Shown: piece by piece, positions 34,250 through 43,858 of the stretch
Layout: each line of letters starts with the position of its first letter
Numbering within the stretch: position 1 is the stretch's first letter
Source of the DNA: JBBWZH01 sp035544115
Lineage (GTDB): Bacteria > Actinomycetota > Actinomycetes > Mycobacteriales > CADCTP01
Reading direction: 5' to 3'
Length of the DNA: 64,000 nt
Assembly: GCA_963714145.1 (NCBI GenBank)
Contig: OY970235.1
Coordinates: forward strand, 7,998,001-8,062,000
Notes under the pieces: generated by a model
Told to the model about the DNA's origin: nothing
Database searches by the model: none
Seen by the model: only the letters and a program-made list of their open reading frames with translations
Made by a program: the position numbers and the translations under genes

Positions 34250-34915
34250 ATGCCGTTACAGAACAGGGTGCTGCCCAGCCAGGAGATCGTGGCCGAGCCG
34301 GCGCGCGGGTTGCTGATGGGCAACCGGGGCTGCCTGCACGGCACCGGCCGCGAGCTGGGCGTGTCGAGGTGGCGGTCGAAGCTGTGGATCTGCTGCGTCC
34401 TGCGCTGGCGGGACGTCCGGCGCAACCCGATGCCGCCGGGCCGGTGGACCGCGCTGTTCTTCCTGGACGAGGCGACCGCGCTGGCCGCCGGCCACCGCCC
34501 GTGCGCGTACTGCCGGCTCGCCGACTACCGCGCCTTCACCGAGGCCTGGCGCACCGCGCACCAGCTCGCCGAGCGGCCCAAGGCGGGGGAGATGGATACC
34601 CGGCTGCATGCCGAGCGGGTCGAGTCCCGCACCCGACGGCAGGTCACCCGCCCGGCCCGGGCCGGTGATCTGCCCGACGGGGTGATCGTGGCGCATCGGG
34701 GCGACCTCGGCCTGCTGCTGGCCGGGCGCCTACTTCCCTGGTCGCTGGCCGGGTACGGGGCGGCCCGGCCGCTGCCCGCCGGCGAGCAGGTCGAGCTGCT
34801 CACCCCGCCGGCCAGCACCGCCGCGCTGGCCGCCGGCTACCGTCCCCTGCTGCACCCGTCGGCCGGCCCGGCCCCGGCCGGCCACCGCATCCTTGCCCCA
34901 CCGCCGCCGGGGTAG
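34250..34915 (+). CDS. Conserved hypothetical protein with an Ada-like metal-binding motif
   Basis: A 221-residue protein. The stretch FFLDEATALAAGHRPCAYCRLADY (read in two parts: FFLDEATALAAG, HRPCAYCRLADY, residues ~70-93) holds a C-x-x-C pair in the style of the Ada zinc motif (AGFRPCKRC). The rest is a mixed Arg-rich domain followed by a Pro-rich tail. Function is unknown; DNA handling or repair is a guess. CATGGT lies 6 bases before the ATG, so it is probably leaderless. Confidence 0.65.
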   Translation: MPLQNRVLPSQEIVAEPARGLLMGNRGCLHGTGRELGVSRWRSKLWICCVLRWRDVRRNPMPPGRWTALFFLDEATALAAGHRPCAYCRLADYRAFTEAWRTAHQLAERPKAGEMDTRLHAERVESRTRRQVTRPARAGDLPDGVIVAHRGDLGLLLAGRLLPWSLAGYGAARPLPAGEQVELLTPPASTAALAAGYRPLLHPSAGPAPAGHRILAPPPPG

Positions 34916-35051
34916 CAGCGGCCAGGCCCAGCGCCCGGCGGCGCGACGTCCGCGGTGCGTCGAGGATCCCGGTGGTCAGGTACGCGGCGGACAGCGGTGA
35001 CGGGACCCACGGCAGCGGTGACGCAACCGGCCCCGGCCGGGCACCGAGCGC

Positions 35052-35077
35052 CGCCGCCGCCTACCTCGGCGGCGGCG
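35052..35077. terminator. Hairpin between convergent genes
   Basis: A 10 bp stem CGCCGCCGCC / GGCGGCGGCG with a 6-base loop, in the 288 bp between two convergent genes. Nothing else was seen in that gap. Confidence 0.5.
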
Positions 35078-35203
35078 TCTGTACCGGACCGGCCGGACGG
35101 GCCCCGCCGGCGCTCCGCCTCGGCCCGCGACCGCTGGCTGACGATCAGTCGTCGGATCGCCCACGGGATCCCGCCGCGGGCGTCGACCGACTCGCCGGGG
35201 ACG

Positions 35204-35914
35204 CTACTGCGTGGGGTACTGGCCGGGCGGGGCCGGCGGCGTCGTGCCCGGGTACTGCCCGGCCTGGTACTGCTGTGCCGGCGGGTACTGCTGCGCCGGC
35301 GGCGGGTACTGACCGGCCGGGTACTGCTCGGCGGGCGGGGGGTACTGGCCGGCCGGGTACTGCGCGGTCGGGTACTGGCCGGTCGGAGCCTGCGGGGGCG
35401 CGCCGGCGTACTGGCCGGTCGGGTACTGCCCGGCCTGGTACTGGCCGCCCGCGTACTGCCCGCCCGCGTACTGGCCCGGGTACTGGCCGCCCGGGAACTG
35501 GCCGCCGGCGGCCGCCGCCCGCCAGGAGTTGTTGAGTCCGGTCTGCATGTAGGCGTACATGGCCGGCGAGAAGATCAGGTAGAGGACCAGCCCGAGCCAG
35601 CCGTTGAGCACATCGCCGCCGCCGACCAGTTTCTGCGTCGCCTGGATGCGCTGGAACGTGTGCACCAACGAGATGACCGCCGGCACGATGACCAGTGCGC
35701 CGAGAGTCATGGCGAGCAGGGACTTGCCGGGGTTGTCACCGAGCTCGTCGCTCTTGCCCCGCGCGCGGCCCAGCGAGGCCATCTCCTTGTTGATCTTGTA
35801 GTACCAGACGAAGTAATAGATGCCGACGGTGACGAGCGGGAGCAGCACGATCGCCCACGGCGAGCGGATCTTCGGGCGGTAGTCGAGATCGGGAATTGCA
35901 ACTTCTTCAGCCAT
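35204..35914 (-). CDS. DUF4234 membrane protein with a GQYP-repeat tail
   Basis: A 236-residue membrane protein. Residues 18-150 contain about four hydrophobic segments with the DUF4234 hallmarks IVLLPLVTVGIYYFVWYYKINKEM and an amphipathic LVHTFQRIQATQKL. The C-terminal 90 residues are a low-complexity tail with about 15 units of GQYP, GQYAG or QQYP, predicted to be disordered and cytoplasmic. Similar tails in actinobacterial membrane proteins are thought to mediate assembly or phase behaviour. The ATG has GAGGAGAGG upstream. Function unknown. Confidence 0.8.
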   Translation of the reverse strand: MAEEVAIPDLDYRPKIRSPWAIVLLPLVTVGIYYFVWYYKINKEMASLGRARGKSDELGDNPGKSLLAMTLGALVIVPAVISLVHTFQRIQATQKLVGGGDVLNGWLGLVLYLIFSPAMYAYMQTGLNNSWRAAAAGGQFPGGQYPGQYAGGQYAGGQYQAGQYPTGQYAGAPPQAPTGQYPTAQYPAGQYPPPAEQYPAGQYPPPAQQYPPAQQYQAGQYPGTTPPAPPGQYPTQ

Positions 35915-36340
35915 GGCCTCTCCTCGGTGATGGTGGGCGACCCGTGATGCTCGGGTCGCCGGGTGCACGGCAGGAGAGCGAACCCTGGACGTCGCCGGCC
36001 GTAGCCCTTCCGCGCAGCAGGTCACCACGGCAAGCCGCACGGACAGAGTACGGGTCATCGACTCGTGTTGCGGGCGTTTCGGGCAGATCTGACCGACCGA
36101 CATGTCAGTCCGGCAGATCGGCCGACCGACGCCGGTGACCGCGCGGCTGACGTCCGGCGGCGTTCAGCGCGGCACCGGCCAACCTCAGGGGGCGTCGACC
36201 TGATCCTGCCGCGCTAGGCGGTCGGCTGGGCGCGGCCGGCCGGCCAGCAGGCCGTCGGGATGTGCCCGGCCGGGTCGCTGGGTAGTCTCCGCCGGACGAA
36301 CGGAACAGCAGGGCTGATCGCGGATGGGGCGTGGGTGCGG

Positions 36341-37813
36341 ATGCGGCGAGGGACGGTGGCGAGGCGCCGATCGGTCGGCGGGTTGCTGGTGGCGGCGCTG
36401 TCAGTGCTGCCGGTGCTGGCCGCGCAGCCGGCAGTCGCGGCACCGGCCCGGCCCGCGGCGGCGATCGGCTGGCAGGCGTGCCCGGACCTGCCGCGCCTGC
36501 AGTGCGCCACCGTGGCGGTCCCGCTGGACTGGGCCCGCCCGGCGGGCGCCACGATCGACATCGCGCTGGTTCGCCGGCCGGCCGACGACCCGGCGCACCG
36601 GGTCGGGTCGCTGGTGATCAACCCCGGCGGTCCGGGCGGCTCCGGGGTCGGGATCGTGAAGGCGTTGGAATTCGTCCCGGACCTGTTCCCGGCCGGGATC
36701 GAGCAGCGGTTCGACCTGGTCGGGTTCGACCCGCGTGGGGTCGGCGAGAGCACCGCGGTCCACTGTGGACTTCCGGTCTTCGACCCCGCCGTCTCGCAGT
36801 TCCCCAGCGACGAGGCCGGGTTCCGCCGGCTGGTCGCGCGCAACCGGGCGCTGGGTGCCAGCTGCCGGGCCGCCACCGGGCCCCTACTGTCGCATGTGGA
36901 CACCACCAGCGCGGCGCGGGACATCGAGGTGATCCGGGCCGGGCTCGGCGAGGGCAAGCTGAACTTCCTCGGCCTGTCCTACGGGTCGATGCTCGGCACC
37001 GCGTACGCCGAGCTGTTCCCGCGGCAGATCCGGGCGATGGCTCTGGACGGCGCGGTGGACCACTCGCTGACCGAGCCGGCCATGCTGGCCACCGAGGCGG
37101 CGGCGGCCGAGGACGAGTTCAACCGGTTCGCCCGCTGGTGCCGGCAGGAGCCGTCCTGCCCGCTGGCCGGCCAGGACGTCGCCGGCGTCTACGACCGGCT
37201 GGTCGCCGCGGCGAACCGCAGCCCCATCCCGGCCGCCGCGGCCGGCCGCACCGTCACCGGCGAGGAGATCCAGGCCAACACCCAGGGCCTGCTGCTGTTC
37301 AAGGACCCCGGCGTGCTCAGCGGCGGCTGGCTCGGTCTGGCCGCCGCCATCGTCAAGGCCCAGGCCGGCGACGCGTCGGACTTCGTCACCCCGGGCGACA
37401 CCGGCGCCGCGTTGGCCATCGAGTGCCAGGACTTCCCGGCCGAGTCGCGGTCCTTCGCCGACCTGGCCGCCCGCGAGCGGCTGGCTCGCGCGGTCTCCCC
37501 GCACCTGGGCGGCTCGGTGCAGACCTGGACGATCCTGGCCGGCTGCATCGGCTGGCCGGAGCCGGTGGCCAACCCGCCGCACCGCGCCCGGGTGCGGCAG
37601 GCACCGCCGACCCTCCTCGTCAACGCCACCCACGACCCGTCCACCTCGTACGTGTGGGCGCTGAGCCTGCACGCCCAGATACCGCGCAGCACGCTGCTGA
37701 CCCGCCTCGGCGACGGGCACACCTCGGCGCTCACCTCGCCGTGCGCCCGTGCCGCGATCGACGCCTACCTGATCGACCGGTCGCTGCCCCGCCCCGGCAC
37801 GACCTGCACCTGA
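36341..37813 (+). CDS. Secreted alpha/beta hydrolase, TAP-like aminopeptidase family
   Basis: A 490-residue exported enzyme. A signal peptide (MRRGTVARRRSVGGLLVAAL, cleavage near PAVAA) precedes an alpha/beta hydrolase with NPGGPGGSG (oxyanion), the nucleophile elbow LGLSYGSMLG (Ser213), an acid residue in NATHDPSTSY and the His in LGDGHTS. This arrangement belongs to the Streptomyces tripeptidyl aminopeptidase (TAP) and proline-iminopeptidase-like hydrolases, which release short peptides from protein N-termini. The start is somewhat uncertain (a GTG lies two codons upstream). Confidence 0.85.
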   Translation: MRRGTVARRRSVGGLLVAALSVLPVLAAQPAVAAPARPAAAIGWQACPDLPRLQCATVAVPLDWARPAGATIDIALVRRPADDPAHRVGSLVINPGGPGGSGVGIVKALEFVPDLFPAGIEQRFDLVGFDPRGVGESTAVHCGLPVFDPAVSQFPSDEAGFRRLVARNRALGASCRAATGPLLSHVDTTSAARDIEVIRAGLGEGKLNFLGLSYGSMLGTAYAELFPRQIRAMALDGAVDHSLTEPAMLATEAAAAEDEFNRFARWCRQEPSCPLAGQDVAGVYDRLVAAANRSPIPAAAAGRTVTGEEIQANTQGLLLFKDPGVLSGGWLGLAAAIVKAQAGDASDFVTPGDTGAALAIECQDFPAESRSFADLAARERLARAVSPHLGGSVQTWTILAGCIGWPEPVANPPHRARVRQAPPTLLVNATHDPSTSYVWALSLHAQIPRSTLLTRLGDGHTSALTSPCARAAIDAYLIDRSLPRPGTTCT

Positions 37814-37940
37814 CCGGCTGGCACTGCGCCGCGAGCACCGGGACCGGGGCCCGGCTCGCGGCGCTGGCCGGGCAGCTGGACGCACCGGACCGGAGAATCG
37901 ACAGCTACCGGCGCGGGCAGCGCCGTGCGGAGGAGATCGC

Positions 37941-38915
37941 ATGAGTGTTCGCACCGTGGCACTGGGCGGCCAGGGACTCGTCGTGTCCGCGCAGGGGCTC
38001 GGCTGCATGGGGATGAGCTGGGCGTACGGCGGGCCGGAGGGCCGGGACGACGCGGAGTCCACCGCCACCATCCACGCGGCGCTGGACCTGGGCGTGACGT
38101 TCCTGGACACCTCGGACATCTACGGCCCGTACACCAATGAGGAACTGGTGGGCGCGGCGATCGCCGGCCGCCGGGACGAGGTTGTGCTGGCGACGAAGTT
38201 CGGCATCGTGCCGGACCCGCAGGCGCCCACCGACGTGAGCCGCCGGTGGTTCGACGGCCGGCCGGAGTACGTCCGGCAGGCGATCGACGCGTCGCTGGGC
38301 CGGCTCGGCCTCGACCACGTCGACCTGTACTACCAGCACCGGCCGGACCCGGCTGTGCCGATCGAGGAGACCGTCGGCGCGATGGCCGAACTGGTCGGCG
38401 CCGGCAAGGTCCGCTACCTCGGGCTGTCCGAAGTGGACGCTGAGCTGCTGGAGCGGGCGCACGCGGTGCACCCGATCACCGCCGTGCAGGGCGAGTACTC
38501 GCTGTGGAGCCGGGACGTGGCGGCGGTGCTGCCGACACTGCGCCGCCTCGGCATCGGCCTGGTGGCCTACTCCCCGCTCGGCCGCGGGTTCCTGACCGGC
38601 ACGATCCGCTCCGCCGACGACCCGCCCGCGGGCGACTGGCGGCACACCAACCCGCGGTTCAGCACCGACGCGCTCGCGGCGAACAGCCGGATCGCCGACG
38701 CGGTCCGGGACGTCGCGGTGTCGATCGGCGCCACCCCGGCCCAGGTCGCGCTCGCCTGGGTCGGCAGCCGCGGTAAGGACATCGTCGCGATCCCCGGCAC
38801 CCGCCGCCGGGACCGGCTGGCGGAGAACGTGGCCGCGCTGGACGTCACGCTCACCCCGGCCGACCTGGAAGCGCTCGAGCCGCTCGGCGACGCGGTCACC
38901 GGCAACCGCTACTGA
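37941..38915 (+). CDS. Aldo/keto reductase
   Basis: A 324-residue NADPH-dependent reductase of the AKR13/voltage-channel-beta-like group. The tetrad is visible: Asp56 and Tyr61 (FLDTSDIYGPY), Lys86 (VLATKFG) and His in YYQHRPDP near 133. The GLGCMGMSWAYG start is typical. The substrate is an aldehyde or ketone not predictable from sequence. The ATG has GGAGGAG upstream. It follows the TAP-like hydrolase by 127 bp. Confidence 0.9.
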   Translation: MSVRTVALGGQGLVVSAQGLGCMGMSWAYGGPEGRDDAESTATIHAALDLGVTFLDTSDIYGPYTNEELVGAAIAGRRDEVVLATKFGIVPDPQAPTDVSRRWFDGRPEYVRQAIDASLGRLGLDHVDLYYQHRPDPAVPIEETVGAMAELVGAGKVRYLGLSEVDAELLERAHAVHPITAVQGEYSLWSRDVAAVLPTLRRLGIGLVAYSPLGRGFLTGTIRSADDPPAGDWRHTNPRFSTDALAANSRIADAVRDVAVSIGATPAQVALAWVGSRGKDIVAIPGTRRRDRLAENVAALDVTLTPADLEALEPLGDAVTGNRY

Positions 38916-38971
38916 GCCCGGCCGGCGCGCCGCGGCGCTGGTCGGTACACGGCACCCCATCGGTACAGACA

Positions 38972-39007
38972 TCCGATGTCAGTGCGACGATTCTCCGCGA
39001 CATCGGA
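38972..39007. promoter_or_regulatory. Inverted repeat upstream of the fucosidase gene
   Basis: TCCGATGTC (38972-38980) and GACATCGGA (38999-39007) are a perfect 9 bp inverted repeat with an 18-base spacer. It ends 22 bases before the fucosidase -35 box, so it could be a regulator site or the terminator of the reductase gene. Confidence 0.45.
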
Positions 39008-39028
39008 CGACAACGCCCGTTTACAGTC

Positions 39029-39056
39029 TTGACAGCCGGGTTGTCGTTGCTACGTT
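39029..39056 (+). promoter_or_regulatory. Sigma-70-type promoter of the fucosidase gene
   Basis: TTGACA (39029-39034), a 16-base spacer and TACGTT (39051-39056). The start codon at 39104 follows about 40 bases after the expected transcription start, with GGAAGG as ribosome-binding site. Confidence 0.65.
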
Positions 39057-39103
39057 GGCGCTACACATCCCATCTTTCCGGCGACCGCACTGGGAAGGTC
39101 ACG

Positions 39104-41002
39104 ATGCTCGAGAAGGCCCGCCGTGGTGCCGCGCTCAGCCTCCTCACCGCGCTCTGCCTGCTGATGTCCGGGCTGGTGGTGAGCACCCCGGCCCGGGCGG
39201 AGATGCTGCAGCCGCGCCAGCAGTGGCTGCGCGACTCGACCGCCGGCCTGTTCCTGCACTGGGGCATGGCCACCGCGCCCGGCTACAAGGACTGCGCCGC
39301 CTGGGAGAAGGCGATCACCGACGGCGGCTGGACGCCGGACTACTGGGTGAACGAGGGCCTGAAGCTGCATGTGCAGTACCTGGTGCTGGCGTCGTTCCAC
39401 AGCCGGCTGGGATACGGCCGCGCCTGGCCGTCGGCGATCCCGGGCTCGTGCAGCACGAAGCGGGACTTCCTCGGCGAGCTGATCGCGGCGGCGAAGCCGA
39501 AGGGCCTGAAGGTCATCCTCTACATGACCGACGACCCGCAGTGGTACTGGGAGGGCTGGCAGCCGACCAAGCCGGCCGACCCGACCGACCCGGCCGACCT
39601 GGCGAAGCCGAGCTGGCTGGACTCCACGGCGTACTCGGCCTACAAGCACAAGGACGTGAACCTGCACACCCGGCCGGGCTTCGGCGAGTACAGCTACGAC
39701 AACTTCGTCGAGGTGATGGAGAACTACCCGGACCTGTCCGGCTTCTGGATCGACAACGACAACCAGTTCTGGGAGCAGAACGGGCTGTACGAGCGGATCC
39801 GGGTCCGGCGTCCAACGTGGACACTGAGCAACAACAACGAAGACACCCCGATCATGGACATGATCAGCCACGAGCAGAAGGTCGGCATGACGCCGGCCTA
39901 CGACTACCCGCAGGCGGTCTGGACGCCGATGCCGCGGCTGACCGAGGGCGAGTGGAAGCTGCCGACCACCGGCAACTGGTGGTACGACGGCCATGACGGG
40001 CCGGTCGACTACCCGGTCACGATGGGCCGGATCGTGACCAACGCCGGTTCCTCGATCAAGTCGCTGATGGCCGAGACCGCGATGGTCAACGGCCGGTTCC
40101 CGCCGAAACAGGAAGCGTTCAACAACTTCGCACAGTCCTATCTGGACGAGATCTGGCCGTCGATCCACGGCGTCGAGGGCGGCGGCTACATGTACGGCGG
40201 GCTCATCCCCGGCTTCTGGAACGACGGCGCGCACGGCACCACCACGGTCAGCAAGACCGACCCGGACCTGCACTACGTGCACGTGCTGACCAAGCCGGCC
40301 ACCGCCAGTTGGATCACCCTGCGGGACAACGGCTACCGGGTGACCGGCGTGACCGACCTCCGCACCGGCCGGCGGATGAGCTTCACCCAGGCCAGCGGGC
40401 GGCTCACCATCGCGGGCATCACCAGTTGGGACACCTACGACACCGTGTTCCGGGTGGACACCGCCGGCCGGGTCGGCGGGTACCTGCCGGGCACGGCGCG
40501 GGCGACCGCGTCGGCGTCGGCGAGCGGCTTCCCGGCCCGCAACCTGGTCGACGGCGACTACCTGACCTACTGGGACAGCCATGGCACGCTGCCCGTCTCG
40601 ATCACCCTGGACCTCGGCGCGCCGCGCAAGCTGAGCTACCTGGCGATCAACCAGCGGGAGTGGTCGCCCACCTACAACCGGGAGACCTTCGGCCGGGTCG
40701 AGGACTCCGCCCGGATCAAGGACTACCGCGTCTCGGTCAGCGCCGACGGCGTCACCTGGGGTGAGCCGGTGGCCAGCGGCGTCATGCCGAGCGCGCGCGG
40801 CGTGCAGTTCATCGACCTGGTGCTCAAGCAACACCCGCGGTATGTGCGGCTGGACGTGGCGACCACCTGGGCGGCGGCCAGCGTGCCGCGGTTCTACCAG
40901 CAGTTGCAGATCGACGAGATGTGGGCCGGCTGGGGCAACGCGGCGCCGGCGGCGCCCGGCGCGGCGACCACGTACGACCCGACTTGGGCCAAGGTTCGGT
41001 GA
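39104..41002 (+). pseudogene. Secreted alpha-L-fucosidase (GH29-type), 5' part, interrupted by an IS
   Basis: The frame runs 632 residues but ends 25 bases inside the insertion sequence. A signal peptide (residues 1-32) leads to a GH29-like barrel: AGLFLHWGMATAPGYKDC at the first strand, LVLASFHSRLGYG, and SGFWIDNDNQF with Asp217 in the nucleophile position. A discoidin-like (F5/8 type C) domain follows at about 465-600 (NLVDGDYLTYWDS, SITLDLG, YVRLDV). Removing the IS and one copy of the target duplication (joining 40977 to 42741) restores a 746-residue protein in frame with a carbohydrate-binding C-terminus. The truncated product might still be secreted and active. Confidence 0.85.
40892..40977 (+). 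repeat. Target-site duplication, left copy (86 bp)
   Basis: These 86 bases, directly outside the left end of the IS, are repeated exactly at 42655-42740, directly outside the right end. IS1634-type elements are known for unusually long target duplications. Confidence 0.95.
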
Positions 41003-42654
41003 TTCGGGGGCTGGCGCGTCTGTGACCTGCGGGTTCGCCCTGGCGGGCACGCACTAAGTGGGTGGTTCTAGGCTGCCGGGTTGTGGCGTATGTCCGGACG
41101 GTGCGGACGGCGTCGGGGGCGCGGGCGGTGCAGATCGTGCATTCGCAGCGTCGGGGGTCGCGCGACATCGAGCACATCGGCTCGGCGCACACCGACGCGG
41201 ACCTGGAGCTACTCAAGGCGGTTGCCGCCCAGCGGCTGGCCGCCGGGCAGGGCGAGCTGGACCTGCGGATGCCGGGCGGCCCGGCCAACGGTGGGGCGGC
41301 GCTGCCGATCACGTCCTCGCGGATGGGGCACCTGCTTGACGCGCTGGCCTGCGGCTACGACGCGCTCGGGTTCGCCGCGGCGACCGGGCGCGATGAGGTG
41401 TTCCGGGCGCTGGTGCTGGCGCGGATCATCGAGCCGACTTCCAAGCTGGACTCCCTGCGGGTGCTGGAAGAAGCCGGCATGGACCCGCCGTCCTACCGGA
41501 CGGTCAAACGCCGGCTACGCCTCTACGCCGGCGCCGACGGCGACACCGCCGAGGCCAGCGAGGCGGCGCCTGTCGATGCTGCTGGTGGCCGGTGGCGGGC
41601 ACGGCTGGCCCGTGCCTGCGCCGATCACGTCCGGCTCGGCCCGGCGACGCTGCTGCTCTACGACGTGACCACGCTCTACTTCGAGACCGACACCGGCGAC
41701 GGGTTCCGCGAGCCGGGGTTCAGCAAGGAACGGCGGCTGGAGCCACAGGTCACCGTCGGCCTGCTCACCGACGCCGCCGGGTTCCCGCTGATGGTGCACG
41801 CGTTCGAAGGCAACAAGGCCGAGACCACCACCATGCTCCCGGTCCTGACCGCGTTTCTGGCCGAACACGACCTGGCGCAGGTGACCGTCGTCGCGGATGC
41901 CGGCATGGTGTCGGAGGCGAACAAGCGTGGCATCGAGGCGGCCGGGCTGTCGTTCATCCTCGGCGCTCGCCTGCCCGACATCCCCTATGTCGTCGGCCAG
42001 TGGCGCAAGGCCCATCCCGGCGAGCAGATCGGTGACGGGCAGGTGTTCGTCCAGCCCTGGCCCGCCGGCCCGGCCGACAAGCGGCGCGACCACACCTTCA
42101 TCTACTCCTACCGCGCCGACCGGGCCCGCCGCACCCTGCGCGGGATCGACCAGCAGGTCACCAAAGCTGAAAACGCCGTCGCCGGCAAGACCCCGGTCAA
42201 GCGGAACCGCTACGTACGCCTGACCGGCGCCACCAAGACCGTCGACCGGGCACTGGAGACCAAGAACCGCGCCCTGGCCGGGATCAAGGGCTACGTCACC
42301 AACCTGCCCAACCCCGACCCCCAGCAGGTCATCGCCGCCTACAGCCGCCTGCTCAACGTCGAGCACAGCTTCCGGATGAGCAAGACCGACCTCGCCGCCC
42401 GACCCATCTACCACCACACCCGCGAGTCCATCGAGGCCCACCTGACCATCGTGTTCGCCGCCCTCGCCCTCAGCCGCTGGATCGAGAACACCACCGGCTG
42501 GTCGACCCGCAAGTTCGTCACCACCACCCGCCGCTACCGCACCATCACCATCCAAGCTGGCGACCACACCATCACAGCCGCCGACCCCCTCCCCACCGAG
42601 CTTCAAGCCGCACTCGACGCCATCCACGGCACGCACTAAATGGCCCAAGTCGGG
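40978..42654 (+). mobile_element. IS1634-family insertion sequence, complete
   Basis: A 1677 bp element with perfect 14 bp terminal inverted repeats, CCCGACTTGGGCCA at the left end (40978-40991) and its complement at the right end (42641-42654). It carries a single full-length transposase gene and has an 86 bp direct repeat of target DNA. The intact ends, open reading frame and identical duplication point to a recent insertion. Confidence 0.95.
41083..42639 (+). CDS. IS1634-family transposase
   Basis: A 518-residue DDE transposase of the IS4-like superfamily. The N-terminus AYVRTVRTASGARAVQIVHS and RGSRDIEHIGSAHTDADL are typical of IS1634 enzymes. The catalytic acidic residues lie in LLYDVTTLYFET, VVADAGMVSE, and the C-terminal Y-x-R-x-E-x-K region (SRLLNVEHSFRMSKTDL). 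The GTG at 41083 is chosen because the family starts at MAYVRT; TAGGCT lies 8 bases before it. A GTG at 41062 is the alternative. No frameshift is needed for expression. Confidence 0.92.
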   Translation: MAYVRTVRTASGARAVQIVHSQRRGSRDIEHIGSAHTDADLELLKAVAAQRLAAGQGELDLRMPGGPANGGAALPITSSRMGHLLDALACGYDALGFAAATGRDEVFRALVLARIIEPTSKLDSLRVLEEAGMDPPSYRTVKRRLRLYAGADGDTAEASEAAPVDAAGGRWRARLARACADHVRLGPATLLLYDVTTLYFETDTGDGFREPGFSKERRLEPQVTVGLLTDAAGFPLMVHAFEGNKAETTTMLPVLTAFLAEHDLAQVTVVADAGMVSEANKRGIEAAGLSFILGARLPDIPYVVGQWRKAHPGEQIGDGQVFVQPWPAGPADKRRDHTFIYSYRADRARRTLRGIDQQVTKAENAVAGKTPVKRNRYVRLTGATKTVDRALETKNRALAGIKGYVTNLPNPDPQQVIAAYSRLLNVEHSFRMSKTDLAARPIYHHTRESIEAHLTIVFAALALSRWIENTTGWSTRKFVTTTRRYRTITIQAGDHTITAADPLPTELQAALDAIHGTH

Positions 42655-43107
42655 TTCTACCAGCAGTTGCAGATCGACGAGATGTGGGCCGGCTGGGGCA
42701 ACGCGGCGCCGGCGGCGCCCGGCGCGGCGACCACGTACGAGGCGGAGAGCGGCACGGTCTCCGGGTTCGCGCAGGTCGTCGGCTGCACCACCTGCTCCGG
42801 CGGCGCCAAGGTGGCCAGCATCGGCAACGACACCGGCAACGACGTGACGATCAAGGTCGCCGCCGGCGCCGGTGGCGACTACCTGCTGACCGCGGTCGGC
42901 GCCGCGGCCGGCACGCTGTCCTGGACGGTCAGCGTCGACCGGGCCGCCACGATGTCGGTGCCACTGACCGGCAGCGGCGCGTCGTCCCCGCTGCTGGGCC
43001 GATCCGTGCCGCTGCACCTGCACGCCGGCACCAACACCCTGACGTTCGGCAACGACACCGCCTACGCCCCGGACCTGGACAAGATCACCCTGAGCCCGCT
43101 GGACTGA
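42655..43107 (+). pseudogene. 3' part of the interrupted alpha-L-fucosidase gene
   Basis: The first 86 bases repeat the sequence before the IS. The rest encodes a carbohydrate-binding module of the CBM6/CBM35 type (TYEAESGTVSGFAQVVG, GGDYLLTAVGAAAGTLSWTV, AGTNTLTFGNDTAYAPDLDK, ILSP-type end). The first codons of the frame overlap the IS terminus, so no natural start exists. It was the C-terminal domain of the fucosidase before insertion. Confidence 0.85.
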
Positions 43108-43135
43108 TGCGCACCTGCGGCAGGTCGGGACGGCG

Positions 43136-43858
43136 TCAGGCCCAGCCTGCAACCTGGTCGTCATCGAGTCGGGCGAGAGCCGGTGGTGTTCCGAAGTCGA
43201 GGAAGTACCGCGTTCCGTTGTCGTATGCGGTCAGTTGCCGCCCAGCGATGAGCGCCGGGAGGATCTCGGCGTACAGGTCAGAGGCATCGTGAGAGAGGTG
43301 TGGGGCAAGCAGGGCCTTGGTGAGCAGGAGGACGCCGGTGCTGCTGCCGCGCCATGCGTAGGCCGGCGGCGGTGCCGGCGGTGGCTTCGCTTCGAGCGTG
43401 GCGAGAACCGTGCCGTCGGAGGCGACGTACCAGGCATCGAGGTTGGGCGCGTCCGGTCGGTGGGTGAGCACGATGACCGCGCTGCCGTCATTCTGTTGGC
43501 TGTACGCGAGCAGCCCGGGTAGGTCAATATCGAGGATCGTGTCGCCGTTCCAGAGGACGAATGGCGCGTCAGGTAGGGCGTCGAGGCAGCGCATGAGGTC
43601 GGCGCCGGTGCCGCGCTGGTCGGTGTGGACGAACCGCAGGTCTGCCGAGGACGGGTGGCTGGCGAAGTGGTCGAGGATCCTGTCCGCGTGGTGGTGGACG
43701 GCCACGACGACCGGGAACAGGCCGGCGTTGAGCAGCCGTCCAGTGAGGTGTTCGAGGTAGGGCCGGCCGGCGACCGGGATCATCGTCTTGGGTATCTGGG
43801 CGCCCAGGGCTCCGAGCCGGCTCCCGGGGCCGGCGGCGAGCACGACGGCCGCGGTCAT
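43136..43858 (-). CDS. Sugar-phosphate nucleotidyltransferase
   Basis: A 240-residue protein of the NTP-transferase fold (GlmU/RmlA-like). Residues 1-15 read MTAAVVLAAGPGSRLG, with PK at 23-24 (QIPKTMIPVAGRPYLEHL), the G-x-G-x-R and PK nucleotide-binding motifs, and FVLWNGDTILDID at about 100 with the metal-binding Asp. It probably joins a nucleotide to a sugar phosphate or small alcohol phosphate. It is shorter than full RmlA enzymes. Its ATG overlaps the stop of the upstream RelA/SpoT-like gene (ATGA), so it is the third gene of a tight operon. Confidence 0.85.
   Translation of the reverse strand: MTAAVVLAAGPGSRLGALGAQIPKTMIPVAGRPYLEHLTGRLLNAGLFPVVVAVHHHADRILDHFASHPSSADLRFVHTDQRGTGADLMRCLDALPDAPFVLWNGDTILDIDLPGLLAYSQQNDGSAVIVLTHRPDAPNLDAWYVASDGTVLATLEAKPPPAPPPAYAWRGSSTGVLLLTKALLAPHLSHDASDLYAEILPALIAGRQLTAYDNGTRYFLDFGTPPALARLDDDQVAGWA

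Noticed and set aside
34955..35947. A 330-residue plus-strand frame opposite the DUF4234 gene
   Set aside because: It is made of Arg/Leu/Val repeats mirrored from the GQYP repeat DNA and has no ribosome-binding site.
37814..37940. A continuation frame between the TAP-like hydrolase and the reductase
   Set aside because: Short, without its own start signal, and part of a shadow frame over the hydrolase gene.
39050..41050. A 666-residue minus-strand open frame opposite the fucosidase
   Set aside because: It extends into the IS end and has no recognisable domain; the plus strand has signal peptide, catalytic and binding-domain motifs.
42640..43107. An independent small secreted protein after the transposase
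   Set aside because: Its first codons are the IS terminal repeat and the target duplication; the rest completes the fucosidase reading frame.
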